DNA of 53,017 nt, taken from positions 1 to 53,017 of the forward strand of contig JBLHGU010000012.1 in assembly GCA_047615875.1 (NCBI GenBank), read 5' to 3'. Positions 18,389 to 25,816 of the stretch are shown one piece after another. The translations under genes and the position numbers were made by a program. The DNA is from JBLHGU01 sp047615875 (GTDB taxonomy: Bacteria > Pseudomonadota > Gammaproteobacteria > Arenicellales > CAJQKF01). The stretch's first letter is position 1. Each line of letters opens with the position of its first letter. The notes beneath the pieces were generated by a model that saw only the letters and a list, made by a program, of their open reading frames with translations, had not been told where the DNA came from and searched no databases.

Positions 18389-18985
18389 ATGTACGATGTT
18401 CCTGCACAAGTCTGTCGAAACGAGATAGTAATCAAAAAAAGCCGCTTCATCTCACAAGCTGCACCCTGCGCGGATCGTGCTATCGCTATGACTCTGCTGG
18501 AATCAAGTCGCAACGAGTTTTCGGACGCCAGTCATCATTGCTGGGCTTATATAATTGGCAACCCTCACTCTGCTGTCTCAGCAGCAACATCCGATGATGG
18601 CGAACCCTCCGGTACGGCTGGCAAGCCCATATTGAATGTGTTGAATCACAAGTTGGTTGGAGACTGCATGGATCTGGTTGTACGTTACTTCGGTGGTATT
18701 AAACTTGGTAGTGGAGGCCTGGTCAGAGCCTATTCTTCAGCTGCCCAGTCGGTAATGGAGAAGCTCAGCACAATTAAGAAAATCGACTTTGAGCGCATTC
18801 GGTTGCACATTGAATACTCCCAGGAACAGGAATTACGTTACTGGTTGGAACAAAATAACGGCAAACTACATAGCATGAACTATCAGCCTTATGTAATGGC
18901 GGAAGTTGATATACCAGCCGGGATCAGCCACGCTTTTAAAGGCTGGGCGATGGCTCGAAAAATCACTTTTCCTGATGACTTATGA
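18389..18985 (+). CDS. yigZ: YigZ/IMPACT-family protein
   Basis: This 198-residue protein is of the UPF0029/IMPACT family, with the N-terminal core SRFISQAAP, the conserved SHHCWAYIIG and DDGEPSGTAGKPIL, and VRYFGGIKLGSGGLVRAY. A C-terminal ferredoxin-like (DUF1949-type) domain follows from about residue 135. Bacterial members are conserved proteins of uncertain function, with eukaryotic relatives acting in translation control. The gene lies three bases behind pyrC. A diverged second copy of its 3' third lies at 20457-20679, beyond the AlgJ-like gene. Confidence 0.9.
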   Translation: MYDVPAQVCRNEIVIKKSRFISQAAPCADRAIAMTLLESSRNEFSDASHHCWAYIIGNPHSAVSAATSDDGEPSGTAGKPILNVLNHKLVGDCMDLVVRYFGGIKLGSGGLVRAYSSAAQSVMEKLSTIKKIDFERIRLHIEYSQEQELRYWLEQNNGKLHSMNYQPYVMAEVDIPAGISHAFKGWAMARKITFPDDL

Positions 18986-19068
18986 TGAGTTTTTTAGCTG
19001 CGTAACTATACTGGCTTTCTTGACAGGTCTTTGCGAAAATATTCTTGAATACTATAGGGTAGTGTCGA

Positions 19069-19115
19069 TTAATCCTGAAAAAATCAGTTGAACGTGAAAT
19101 AGATGTGCGAGCTCC
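19069..19115 (+). repeat. TTAA-ended dispersed repeat, copy B (left end)
   Basis: The stretch starting TTAATCCTGAAAAAATCAGT and running through GATGTGCGAGCTC matches the left end of the inverted-repeat element at 25627 with only a few differences over about 40 bases, including the TTAA. A weak counterpart of the right end (GCGCATCCTTTCGT) is seen near 19183-19196. It may therefore be a decayed copy of the same element, lying exactly between yigZ and the AlgJ-like gene. Confidence 0.55.
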
Positions 19116-19264
19116 ACTTTACATTCAGGTGGAGTATGCTTATAAAAGCTCTGCATAACTCTTCCTCAACTTGCAAATGTTGGCGCATCCTTTCGTCAAA
19201 CAGAAAGTCTGGTTTTTACAGAGCCTCCTTAACTATTCGCGTAGTGGAATTTTCTCTTACACCC

Positions 19265-20404
19265 ATGTTTTCCCGTAATCTGACTATTTTCTCGAGCTTG
19301 CTAATTCTGTGTCTACCGCTAGCCGGGTTTATGGGTGTTTACGGTATCGCTGATACCCCTGCTGAAAATCGTCGCACTGCTCAGTTCCCTATCCTAGAAT
19401 CAAAAATAGTATCAATTCTGGCCTTTCCGAAAAGTTTTGATGACTGGTGGTCAGATCATCTAGGTTTTCGCGCCCCTCTGATTGACATTTATACTAAGCT
19501 TATCAACAACTGGCTTAAATCTCCTGAAAAAGTTGTTATTGGTCAGGATAACTGGCTGTATCTGTATAAAACAGTAATTCAACCCGACTTATTCTCACCA
19601 TTTAGTGATTATTGTGGTCGTGCACCCTTATCAGAAAAAGAACTAGGGCGATGGGTAGATACTCTGGTGCATAACTGGCAGATGCTGGAGCAACAGGGCA
19701 TTACCTACTGGTTAGTTGTTATTCCGAACAAGCACACAATATTCGCGCAACACTTCCCAATCAGAATTAGTTGCACCACCACCAGCAGCCGCTATCAGCA
19801 AGTAATGGATAAGCTCAAACAGGTGCCTGGGTTTCCAATTATCGAATTGACTGACATGCTGCATGAATTGGCTGGACAAACCCACAGTTGGCTCAAATAT
19901 GACACCCACTGGAATGCGCGTTCCGCTGCCGCCACCTTCCAAAAAATTATTCAGACAACTGGTCATGCTAGTCAGTTCGATACTCGTCGATTGGGTGCGG
20001 CCAGCACCACCTCCAGCACCAAGTCCGGAGATCTGGTAACTTTATCCAATCTGGAAGTCACACCCTATAAAGATACCTTTCTAAAATTACCTAATCTACA
20101 CACCACTAAATCCAGGTTAAAGGCGCCGTTGAAAATACCATGGGTACGTTTCCAACCTTTGGTACTGGAAAATACTGAACAACCTGGAGATACCATTATG
20201 ACGGTACATGATTCATTCTTTGCAGTGCATGATTTTCAAAGATTAGTGGGAGAAACCTTCAATCGCTCCATATTCATTCGTCGACCTGGCTATTTTGATC
20301 TTGAGTACCTTCGACCTGCATTTACTGCCGAGAAGCCTAATCTAGTAATACAGCAATTTGTGGAACGCAAGTTGCTGTTACCAAACCCTGTTCTTAGACA
20401 GTAA
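19265..20404 (+). CDS. AlgJ/AlgX-like SGNH-fold polysaccharide O-acetyltransferase
   Basis: This is a 379-residue exported or membrane-anchored protein of the AlgJ/AlgX/DltD-like SGNH family, which moves acetyl groups onto exopolysaccharides in the periplasm. It shows an N-terminal hydrophobic anchor (residues about 3-25), NWLYLY near residue 100, the catalytic pair in YDTHWNARSA (Asp and His) near residue 215, and the catalytic serine in TVHDSFF near residue 317. The start at 19265 was chosen over an upstream ATG at 19103 because it begins the hydrophobic anchor directly. The partner membrane-bound acyltransferase (AlgI type) and any polysaccharide operon are absent here. The gene is flanked by a decayed yigZ duplicate and a repeat end, which suggests insertion. 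Confidence 0.78.
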   Translation: MFSRNLTIFSSLLILCLPLAGFMGVYGIADTPAENRRTAQFPILESKIVSILAFPKSFDDWWSDHLGFRAPLIDIYTKLINNWLKSPEKVVIGQDNWLYLYKTVIQPDLFSPFSDYCGRAPLSEKELGRWVDTLVHNWQMLEQQGITYWLVVIPNKHTIFAQHFPIRISCTTTSSRYQQVMDKLKQVPGFPIIELTDMLHELAGQTHSWLKYDTHWNARSAAATFQKIIQTTGHASQFDTRRLGAASTTSSTKSGDLVTLSNLEVTPYKDTFLKLPNLHTTKSRLKAPLKIPWVRFQPLVLENTEQPGDTIMTVHDSFFAVHDFQRLVGETFNRSIFIRRPGYFDLEYLRPAFTAEKPNLVIQQFVERKLLLPNPVLRQ

Positions 20405-20456
20405 ACGTTACACAGTGCTATACGTGGTACTGACAAATTAACTTGAGATCATGCGT

Positions 20457-20679
20457 TGGTGCTACAAAAGCTGGACTTGGATAACCAGACACACCTCATA
20501 TATCAATTACTCACAGGAACAGGAGTTGAGACGCTGGTTGGATCAAAATGACAGCAGATTGCACTGCATGCACTATCAAGCAGCAGTACTGGCGAAAGTT
20601 GACATACCTGTTGAAGTAATTAGCGCGTTTAAAAACTGAGCAATGGCCAGAAAGATTACCTTTCAGAATGAACAATGAT
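20457..20679 (+). pseudogene. Decayed duplicate of the yigZ 3' end
   Basis: Translated pieces match the last 65 codons of yigZ at 18.7-19.0 kb: VLQKL, then YSQEQELRRWLDQNDSRLHC, LAKVDIPVEVISAFK and finally MARKITF. One frame change near the start and a stop near 20637 break it up. It has no start and no N-terminal IMPACT core. The copy is clearly diverged, so the duplication is not recent. It brackets the AlgJ-like gene with the real yigZ on the other side. Confidence 0.82.
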
Positions 20680-20715
20680 GTCGAAATTTTTACTGCGAGT
20701 CACTACCTGGCTAAA

Positions 20716-21888
20716 TTAATTAACGCGTCGTTGCAATACACCAGACACTGCACCGATGAGCAGAACCACACCGGCGGCGGCGAGTCCAGGTGTCAGGCTA
20801 TTGGTCTGATCGGCAATCCAACCGGCAGCGGCCGGACCAATCATTTGCCCAATAGCAAATACAATTGTGAATAACGAAACCGCTGTTCCCCACAACTCTC
20901 GCGGGTAATTTTTCTTACTAAAATTTGTCACCGCACCCGGCACCATGAAAAACGCCAATCCAAACAGCGTGGCTGACAACAGCAGGCCAACCGCACCATC
21001 CACTAACAAAGGCATTAAGGTCCCAAATGCAGTGAACAGCAGGGTTAAAGCGATGGCAGCTCCACCCGTTGACGCAGCAAGTATTGACCGCCATACAAAG
21101 GGCGACAGCATCACCATGACACTTAACACCGACCAGGTTGCTATAACCAGTTCAACTCCGTCGCCCTGAATACGCATCCATGCAACCAGAAATGTCATAT
21201 AAACGAAGTACCCGACGCCAAACATAAAATATGCTGTCAAGGCGGGCAAGATACGAGTCACCTTCAGACCACGGCTTGCCTTGCCATCTTTCGGCTCATC
21301 GGGCTGTTGGCGTATAGCGCGTACAGCCCAGACTGCGGGTAATAATGAAATAGTGCTGGCCACACCCAGGAACAACCATGTTTGCGGCCATGCTGAGCTG
21401 CCAAGACGATCTAGCATCAACGGAATGACCAGACCAGTTAGCAACATACCCAGGCCACCGCCACCAAAATAAATAGCAATAGCCAAGGCACTACGTGATG
21501 AATTATTTTGAAACAAGCTGGATACCAACACGCCACCCGCTATGAAAACTGGCGCACTACCAATACCTGCGAAAATCCGAAATAAACTTAGCAACCACAG
21601 TTCACGGGTTAACCCCGAGCATATAAGCGCCACGCTGGTCAAAACCATACCAAGTACGAACACTCGCCCTGCCCCTAGTCGTTGCACGTAGCGCAAGGCT
21701 AATAATGCACCGATGAGATAGCCTATAGCATTAGTGGTGTTGATCCACCCCGCTGCCGTAAAACTCCAGGCCAGCTCTTGCTGCATCGACGGCAGGATCA
21801 GACCATAGGCAAAGCGGGCGAATCCGTTGCTAACTGCGGGTCCAATCGATAAGCCAAGGACAATCAGCCAGATTCTTCGGTCTTGCAT
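20716..21888 (-). CDS. MFS transporter, YbfB/YjiJ family
   Basis: The 390-residue membrane protein has twelve predicted helices and the features of the YbfB/YjiJ family: GFARFAYGLILPSMQQEL in the first helix region, the GYLIGALLALR loop, and a glycine-rich helix at YFGGGGLGMLLTGL. The C-terminal half repeats the fold (MIGPAAAGWIAD). These are predicted proton-coupled exporters or importers of unknown small solutes. The gene is alone, convergent with the yigZ remnant. Confidence 0.85.
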   Translation of the reverse strand: MQDRRIWLIVLGLSIGPAVSNGFARFAYGLILPSMQQELAWSFTAAGWINTTNAIGYLIGALLALRYVQRLGAGRVFVLGMVLTSVALICSGLTRELWLLSLFRIFAGIGSAPVFIAGGVLVSSLFQNNSSRSALAIAIYFGGGGLGMLLTGLVIPLMLDRLGSSAWPQTWLFLGVASTISLLPAVWAVRAIRQQPDEPKDGKASRGLKVTRILPALTAYFMFGVGYFVYMTFLVAWMRIQGDGVELVIATWSVLSVMVMLSPFVWRSILAASTGGAAIALTLLFTAFGTLMPLLVDGAVGLLLSATLFGLAFFMVPGAVTNFSKKNYPRELWGTAVSLFTIVFAIGQMIGPAAAGWIADQTNSLTPGLAAAGVVLLIGAVSGVLQRRVN

Positions 21889-22056
21889 TAGAAATCCATG
21901 TCCGCGATCACTGACTCCTTCACAGTTTGTGTTGGAGCGAATTCGGGCTAGTGGACCATAACCATAGCGACATAATTTTTCTCAAGCAGCCCCGCTGCTT
22001 TGTATGGGGATTATGCATAGACTCACTTAATGTCTAATTTCTGAACCAGATAATTT

Positions 22057-22464
22057 TTATTGCTTGATAAGAATTCGTTCTGGTTCGCCTTTACGATGAA
22101 CGCGAAATACAATTGCCTTGACATAATTTTCACCCGTCATCGCACTGTGCACTTGCTCGTAAGGTACCTTGTAAATATGCCTGGGAGTTAACTCAATACT
22201 ACCTTCGTCCTCCAGCCAGATACTACCTGAGCCCTCAAGTATATAGATAAATTCTTCACCAGGATGGCGGTGTTGAGGTAGGGTTAACCCAGGTTGAATT
22301 TCTACCATACTCACAATGACCTCAATACCTTCAACCACTTCGAGTTCGGCGCGTAGCAGGCTTTTTATTGTGAGGGGAGCCGTGTCAGCTTGAGCAGCTG
22401 GATTAATGGTCATTGCCAGGCTAAAGCACAATGCAATTGTAAAATGTTTTAGTGACTTAATCAT
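22057..22464 (-). CDS. Exported cupin-domain protein
   Basis: The 135-residue protein begins with a signal peptide (MIKSLKHFTIALCFSLAM, cleavage probably after AAQA) and then a single cupin barrel. The barrel has the metal-ligand motif LPQHRHPGEEFIYILEG and a second motif around YKVPYEQVHSA, giving three histidines and a glutamate. The ATG at 22464 was chosen because it starts the signal peptide and is preceded by AGGAA; longer readings run into the neighbouring gene. It is a close relative of the next cupin upstream (shared HPGEEF and GxPERxL tail) and lies 31 bases behind it, so the pair probably arose by duplication. Substrate unknown. Confidence 0.82.
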   Translation of the reverse strand: MIKSLKHFTIALCFSLAMTINPAAQADTAPLTIKSLLRAELEVVEGIEVIVSMVEIQPGLTLPQHRHPGEEFIYILEGSGSIWLEDEGSIELTPRHIYKVPYEQVHSAMTGENYVKAIVFRVHRKGEPERILIKQ

Positions 22465-22495
22465 GGGATTATTCCTAAGTAATATATTGAAATAG

Positions 22496-22840
22496 TTAGC
22501 CAACCAAAACCCTTTCGGGCTGGCCTTTTTCATGAACACTGAAGATGAGGACGGTAGCGCCTTCATCGCCGGTTTTAATGGTATGGATCTGTTTGTGAGG
22601 CACCACAACAGCGTCGCCGGCAATTGCTTTAACATCGGGCTTGCCCTGTTGTAGTAAAGTGACTGATCCGCTTAGCAGAAAGGCGAATTCTTCACCCGGA
22701 TGCCAATGTAGAGGTGGAGTAGTGTTGGCTGATATTGAAACAGTACTAACTAGAACCTCGACCCCCTCGGCTGCTGCCAGTGGGCTGCATAGCAAGGTTT
22801 GAAAACCTGGGTTTTGTTCAGCTGAAGTGACTGTATTCAT
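22496..22840 (-). CDS. Cupin-domain protein (cytoplasmic paralogue)
   Basis: This single-domain cupin of 114 residues has PLHWHPGEEFAFLLSG and VVVPHKQIHTIK carrying the metal ligands (His, His, Glu and His). It lacks a signal peptide, unlike its downstream paralogue, and ends in the same PERVLVG tail. An AGGAG ribosome binding site lies eight bases before the ATG at 22840. Two palindromes sit about 54-80 bases upstream (22894-22921). Such small cupins can be dioxygenases, isomerases or binding proteins; nothing decides between them. Confidence 0.85.
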   Translation of the reverse strand: MNTVTSAEQNPGFQTLLCSPLAAAEGVEVLVSTVSISANTTPPLHWHPGEEFAFLLSGSVTLLQQGKPDVKAIAGDAVVVPHKQIHTIKTGDEGATVLIFSVHEKGQPERVLVG

Positions 22841-22893
22841 ATGGTTTACTCCTGGGTTGATTTACGGTAATTTCGTTGTTTCCGGTTTTGTTT

Positions 22894-22921
22894 GTAGTTG
22901 CGAACTACGACCAAGACTTGG
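22894..22921. promoter_or_regulatory. Paired palindromes upstream of the cupin genes, candidate operator
   Basis: A perfect 6-bp inverted repeat with a 3-base centre (GTAGTTGCGAACTAC, 22894-22908) is followed two bases later by CCAAGACTTGG (22911-22921). They lie in the 185-base divergent space between the cupin gene and the truncated AraC gene, where the cupin promoter must be. This is the kind of site a dimeric regulator binds; which one is unknown. Confidence 0.4.
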
Positions 22922-23025
22922 ACTTAACCTGTAAATTATTCTAGGCGACTTATTCGGCAAATAATTGACAGCTCAGGCCAAGTATTTGTCCTCAGCGGAC
23001 AATTTCGATTCTGGTACAAAAAAAT

Positions 23026-23492
23026 ATGGTTGAGCACAGAAACACCACCGCAACGGTAAGAATGGTAATTAAGGCCTGTGAAGCTACAGGTGTTGATATT
23101 GATAAATTGCTAGCCGTGTCGGCAATAGATCCTAAAACCGCCCACGATCCTGATGGAGAGGTCAGTGCGACTCAAATGCGTTCGTTCTGGCAAAATGCCT
23201 ATCGACTTTCGAACGCTCCTTTTCTGGGTATGCATGCCGCAGAGCACATTGAGATAGGCACCTATAAATGTCTTGACTACCTCACTTTATACGCCAGAAC
23301 AATTGGCGACTCACTAGAGATGTATAGTCGCTATGTTGCTTTGATCAATACTTGGCTTAAATTTGAATTAGTCAAAAATGATAATCATGTACAACTGCGG
23401 AATCTAGGTTTAAGGTATCGATGTCTGTTATTTTGCAAGTCGCCAACCAGATTAAACCATTAGGCTTACCCACCAGTGTAGAACTACGTTGA
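23026..23492 (+). pseudogene. AraC-family regulator, N-terminal remnant
   Basis: The first 128 or so codons match the ligand-sensing N-terminal domain of the AraC subfamily with an Arabinose_bd-type domain (MRSFWQNAYRLS, FLGMHAAEHIEIGTYKCLDY). Near 23405 the reading frame changes and a stop ends it at 23463. A further piece in another frame (VANQIKPLGLPTSVELR, to 23492) looks like the continuation of the same domain after a deletion. The whole DNA-binding half is missing. The remnant ends eight bases before the seven-gene cluster starts, which marks a recombination boundary. Confidence 0.7.
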
Positions 23493-23500
23493 CCTGAACC

Positions 23501-24430
23501 ATGGCCTATCAAATTATGCTGGGGCCACAATCTCCACGCGCAAACCTGAAAGATGCAATCGACTCATTGTTGATCGACGGCCCTATTGTCTCGATCACGG
23601 CCGGTTGGCGCGATTCCGAAGCGGAGATTGACGAACTGCAAGCTGTTATCGGCAGCCCGGTCGAAGACCTGAACCTGTACCACCTGGCTGAGGAATTGTT
23701 TTCGCGGGAACCGGAACTCCTTGTTCTCCATCGCAAACGTCAGGATAAACTGCTGGAACTACAACGACTGTATCGGATCCGTCTCACACCTGCCATGCTG
23801 GCAGCGCGCGAGCTTATGCGCGATAAGGCTGAGTCAGAGTTCCTACGTTTGGAGCAAAGCGCTGCAATTTCTCAGGTGCAAGCACTGGATCGACATCATC
23901 TGCGGCGAATCTCCGCAATCCACCAGGAATTTGACAGGCGCCGAGCGGCATTACTTATACCAGGCGCGGCTAGGCTAGTGCAGACATTGCAACAAAAACT
24001 GGCGAAATCCGGCCTGGTACTGATCGCAGGCGGTCACGTCGCGGTATTAATCAATCGTATTCGTCTGTTCCGACTGGGCGAAATGTTGGCACAAAAACCC
24101 ATCATTGCCTGGTCGGCCGGTGCCATGGTGCTGGGTCTGCGTATCGTGTTGTTTCACGATGACGCGCCACAGGGAAAACGCGACGCCGAAGTTCTGGATA
24201 CCGGTCTGGGGATTGTCAGAAATGTTATCCCACTGCCGCAAGCGAAGTCGCGTCTCGACTGGTCTAGCGGCAACCGCATGGCTCTATTCAGCCGACGTTT
24301 CGCTCCGGCAAAATGTTGCACCCTGGACAATGATTCAAGGATCGACTGGCAAGATAATCGGATGACTTTCGCGAGTCAATCTTCAGTGATAACGAGAAGT
24401 GGAATGAAAAAACCGCTGGTAGCGAAATGA
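23501..24430 (+). CDS. Peptidase S51 / class I amidotransferase-like protein
   Basis: The 309-residue protein has the type 1 glutamine amidotransferase-like fold used by peptidase E and cyanophycinase. The signatures are SITAGWRDSEAE near residue 32, VLIAGGHVAVLINRI near residue 175 and the nucleophile elbow IIAWSAGAMVLG with Ser near residue 205. A charged helical region (about 70-150) is inserted between them, longer than in peptidase E. Relatives cut peptides ending in aspartate or beta-aspartyl-arginine bonds; the substrate here is unknown. It begins a run of seven plus-strand genes, and its stop overlaps the next start (ATGA). In this cluster it could hydrolyse or trim the product of the amide ligases. 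Confidence 0.68.
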   Translation: MAYQIMLGPQSPRANLKDAIDSLLIDGPIVSITAGWRDSEAEIDELQAVIGSPVEDLNLYHLAEELFSREPELLVLHRKRQDKLLELQRLYRIRLTPAMLAARELMRDKAESEFLRLEQSAAISQVQALDRHHLRRISAIHQEFDRRRAALLIPGAARLVQTLQQKLAKSGLVLIAGGHVAVLINRIRLFRLGEMLAQKPIIAWSAGAMVLGLRIVLFHDDAPQGKRDAEVLDTGLGIVRNVIPLPQAKSRLDWSSGNRMALFSRRFAPAKCCTLDNDSRIDWQDNRMTFASQSSVITRSGMKKPLVAK

Positions 24431-25563
24431 ATCGAATCGTCGAGTCGTTGTATCGAGAGGGTAATCCCGACGCCGAGGCAGTCGGGAAATTTATTCAACA
24501 AAATAAATTTCCGCTAGTCGAACCCGGTCGCGTTACATTTGTTTACCATGGGCAAGCACAGGCGGTGCATTTACGAAGTTGGATATCCGGGTTCGACACT
24601 GCTCAAGCACTGGTACCTCTGGAGGCCAGCGACCTGTGGGTGCTGACCATGGATTTACCGGATAAATCGCGATTTGAGTACAAATTCGAAGTGGAGGCAA
24701 ACGGTGTAAAACAGCTCCTACTGGATGACTTAAACGGCGTGCTCGCACATGACCCTTTTGGCGCTAATTCCGTCTGCCAGGGTTACGGCTACGAACGGCC
24801 TGGTTGGACCCTACTTGACCCGTCGGCTCGAAGTGGCAGCCTTGATCGGCTCAAAGTTACCAGTCGCGCATTCCGCGATACACGCGAAATACAAATTTAT
24901 CTACCTGCCCAATTTCGCCGCAATCGTACTTATCCGCTTTTGATAGTGCATGACGGGCTGGATTATCTACGTTATGCTGATCTCAAAAACGTGCTCGATA
25001 ACCTGATTCATCGGTTCGAAATTCCTGCCATGATCGTTGCCCTGACCCAGTCCCCGGATCGACTGATCGAATATACCGGTGACGAGCGACAGGCCCGATT
25101 TCTCGGCGAAGAATTACTACCTGCGATAGCGGCAAAGTTTCCACTGCTCGACGACAATAATGCACGAGGGCTGGCAGGCGCTAGCCTCGGTGGCGTTGCT
25201 GCGATGCACGCGGCCAGCCGATATCCCAAACTATTTGGTCAACTGCTGTTGCAGTCCGGCTCGTTTGCTTTTAGCGACCTTGGCCGCCACAAAAAAAATC
25301 CGGTATTCGACCCCGTGGTGCGATTCGTCAATGCATACCGTAACACTCCATTCCCGGTCGCCGAGAAAATTTACATGAGTTGTGGCATCTACGAATCACT
25401 GATTTACGAAAACCGCTCACTGCTGCCGGTATTGCAAGACCAGGGTATGCAGATCTTTTTCGAGGAAGCACGCGATGCCCACAACTGGGAAAACTGGCGG
25501 GATCGTCTGCGACAGGGGCTAAGCTGGTTGTTTCCGGGACCGCTATGGATGGTGTACGAGTAA
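24427..25563 (+). CDS. Esterase, enterochelin-esterase (Fes/IroE) type
   Basis: This 378-residue serine hydrolase has an N-terminal immunoglobulin/CBM48-like domain (about 30-125) like Fes and GlgB-type proteins, then an alpha/beta-hydrolase domain of the D-esterase family. The nucleophile elbow is GLAGASLGGVAAM near residue 255, an aspartate candidate lies after GIYE and the final histidine is probably in ARDAHNWENW near residue 355. It overlaps the upstream gene by four bases. There are no siderophore genes around, so it probably acts on an ester or sugar ester in the same pathway as the neighbouring ligases and glycogen synthase. The N-terminal CBM48-like domain suits a glucan-linked substrate, which is an inference. 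Confidence 0.82.
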   Translation: MNRIVESLYREGNPDAEAVGKFIQQNKFPLVEPGRVTFVYHGQAQAVHLRSWISGFDTAQALVPLEASDLWVLTMDLPDKSRFEYKFEVEANGVKQLLLDDLNGVLAHDPFGANSVCQGYGYERPGWTLLDPSARSGSLDRLKVTSRAFRDTREIQIYLPAQFRRNRTYPLLIVHDGLDYLRYADLKNVLDNLIHRFEIPAMIVALTQSPDRLIEYTGDERQARFLGEELLPAIAAKFPLLDDNNARGLAGASLGGVAAMHAASRYPKLFGQLLLQSGSFAFSDLGRHKKNPVFDPVVRFVNAYRNTPFPVAEKIYMSCGIYESLIYENRSLLPVLQDQGMQIFFEEARDAHNWENWRDRLRQGLSWLFPGPLWMVYE

Positions 25564-25626
25564 GGTGCCTCTATATTAGTTATAGAAATAGCTCATTATT
25601 TATTAGGATATTATTATTGCAATCAC

Positions 25627-25798
25627 TTAACCTAGAAAAATCAGTTGAGCGTGAAAAAGATGTGCAAGATATTGTTGTGCAAAGGGAATTTAAAAATTGC
25701 GTGGTTACCTTATTGGTAATGAGTGATTTTTAGAATTTCCCAGGTGCAACAAGAGCTTGTGCATACTTTCGTGATTCAACTAATTTTTCTAGGTTTAA
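25627..25798. mobile_element. MITE-like element with TTAA-ended inverted repeats
   Basis: The left end (TTAACCTAGAAAAATCAGTT, 25627 onward, continuing to about 25665) and the right end read backwards (TTAAACCTAGAAAAATTAGT, ending at 25798) form terminal inverted repeats. Similarity extends over about 40 bases. The element is about 172 bases, codes for nothing, and both ends lie in or next to TTAA, which could be the target-site duplication. Its right end is six bases before the GGAGG of the next gene, so it separates the esterase from the ATP-grasp gene and may supply a promoter. Related ends occur at 19069, 31943 and 31993. Confidence 0.62.
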
Positions 25799-25816
25799 CC
25801 ATTGGAGGAAATGTCT

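Noticed and set aside
25620..25736. Reading of the element at 25627 as protein (LEKSVEREKDVQ)
   Set aside because: Other copies of the repeat have stops or shifts in this frame, and the similarity follows DNA ends, not codons.
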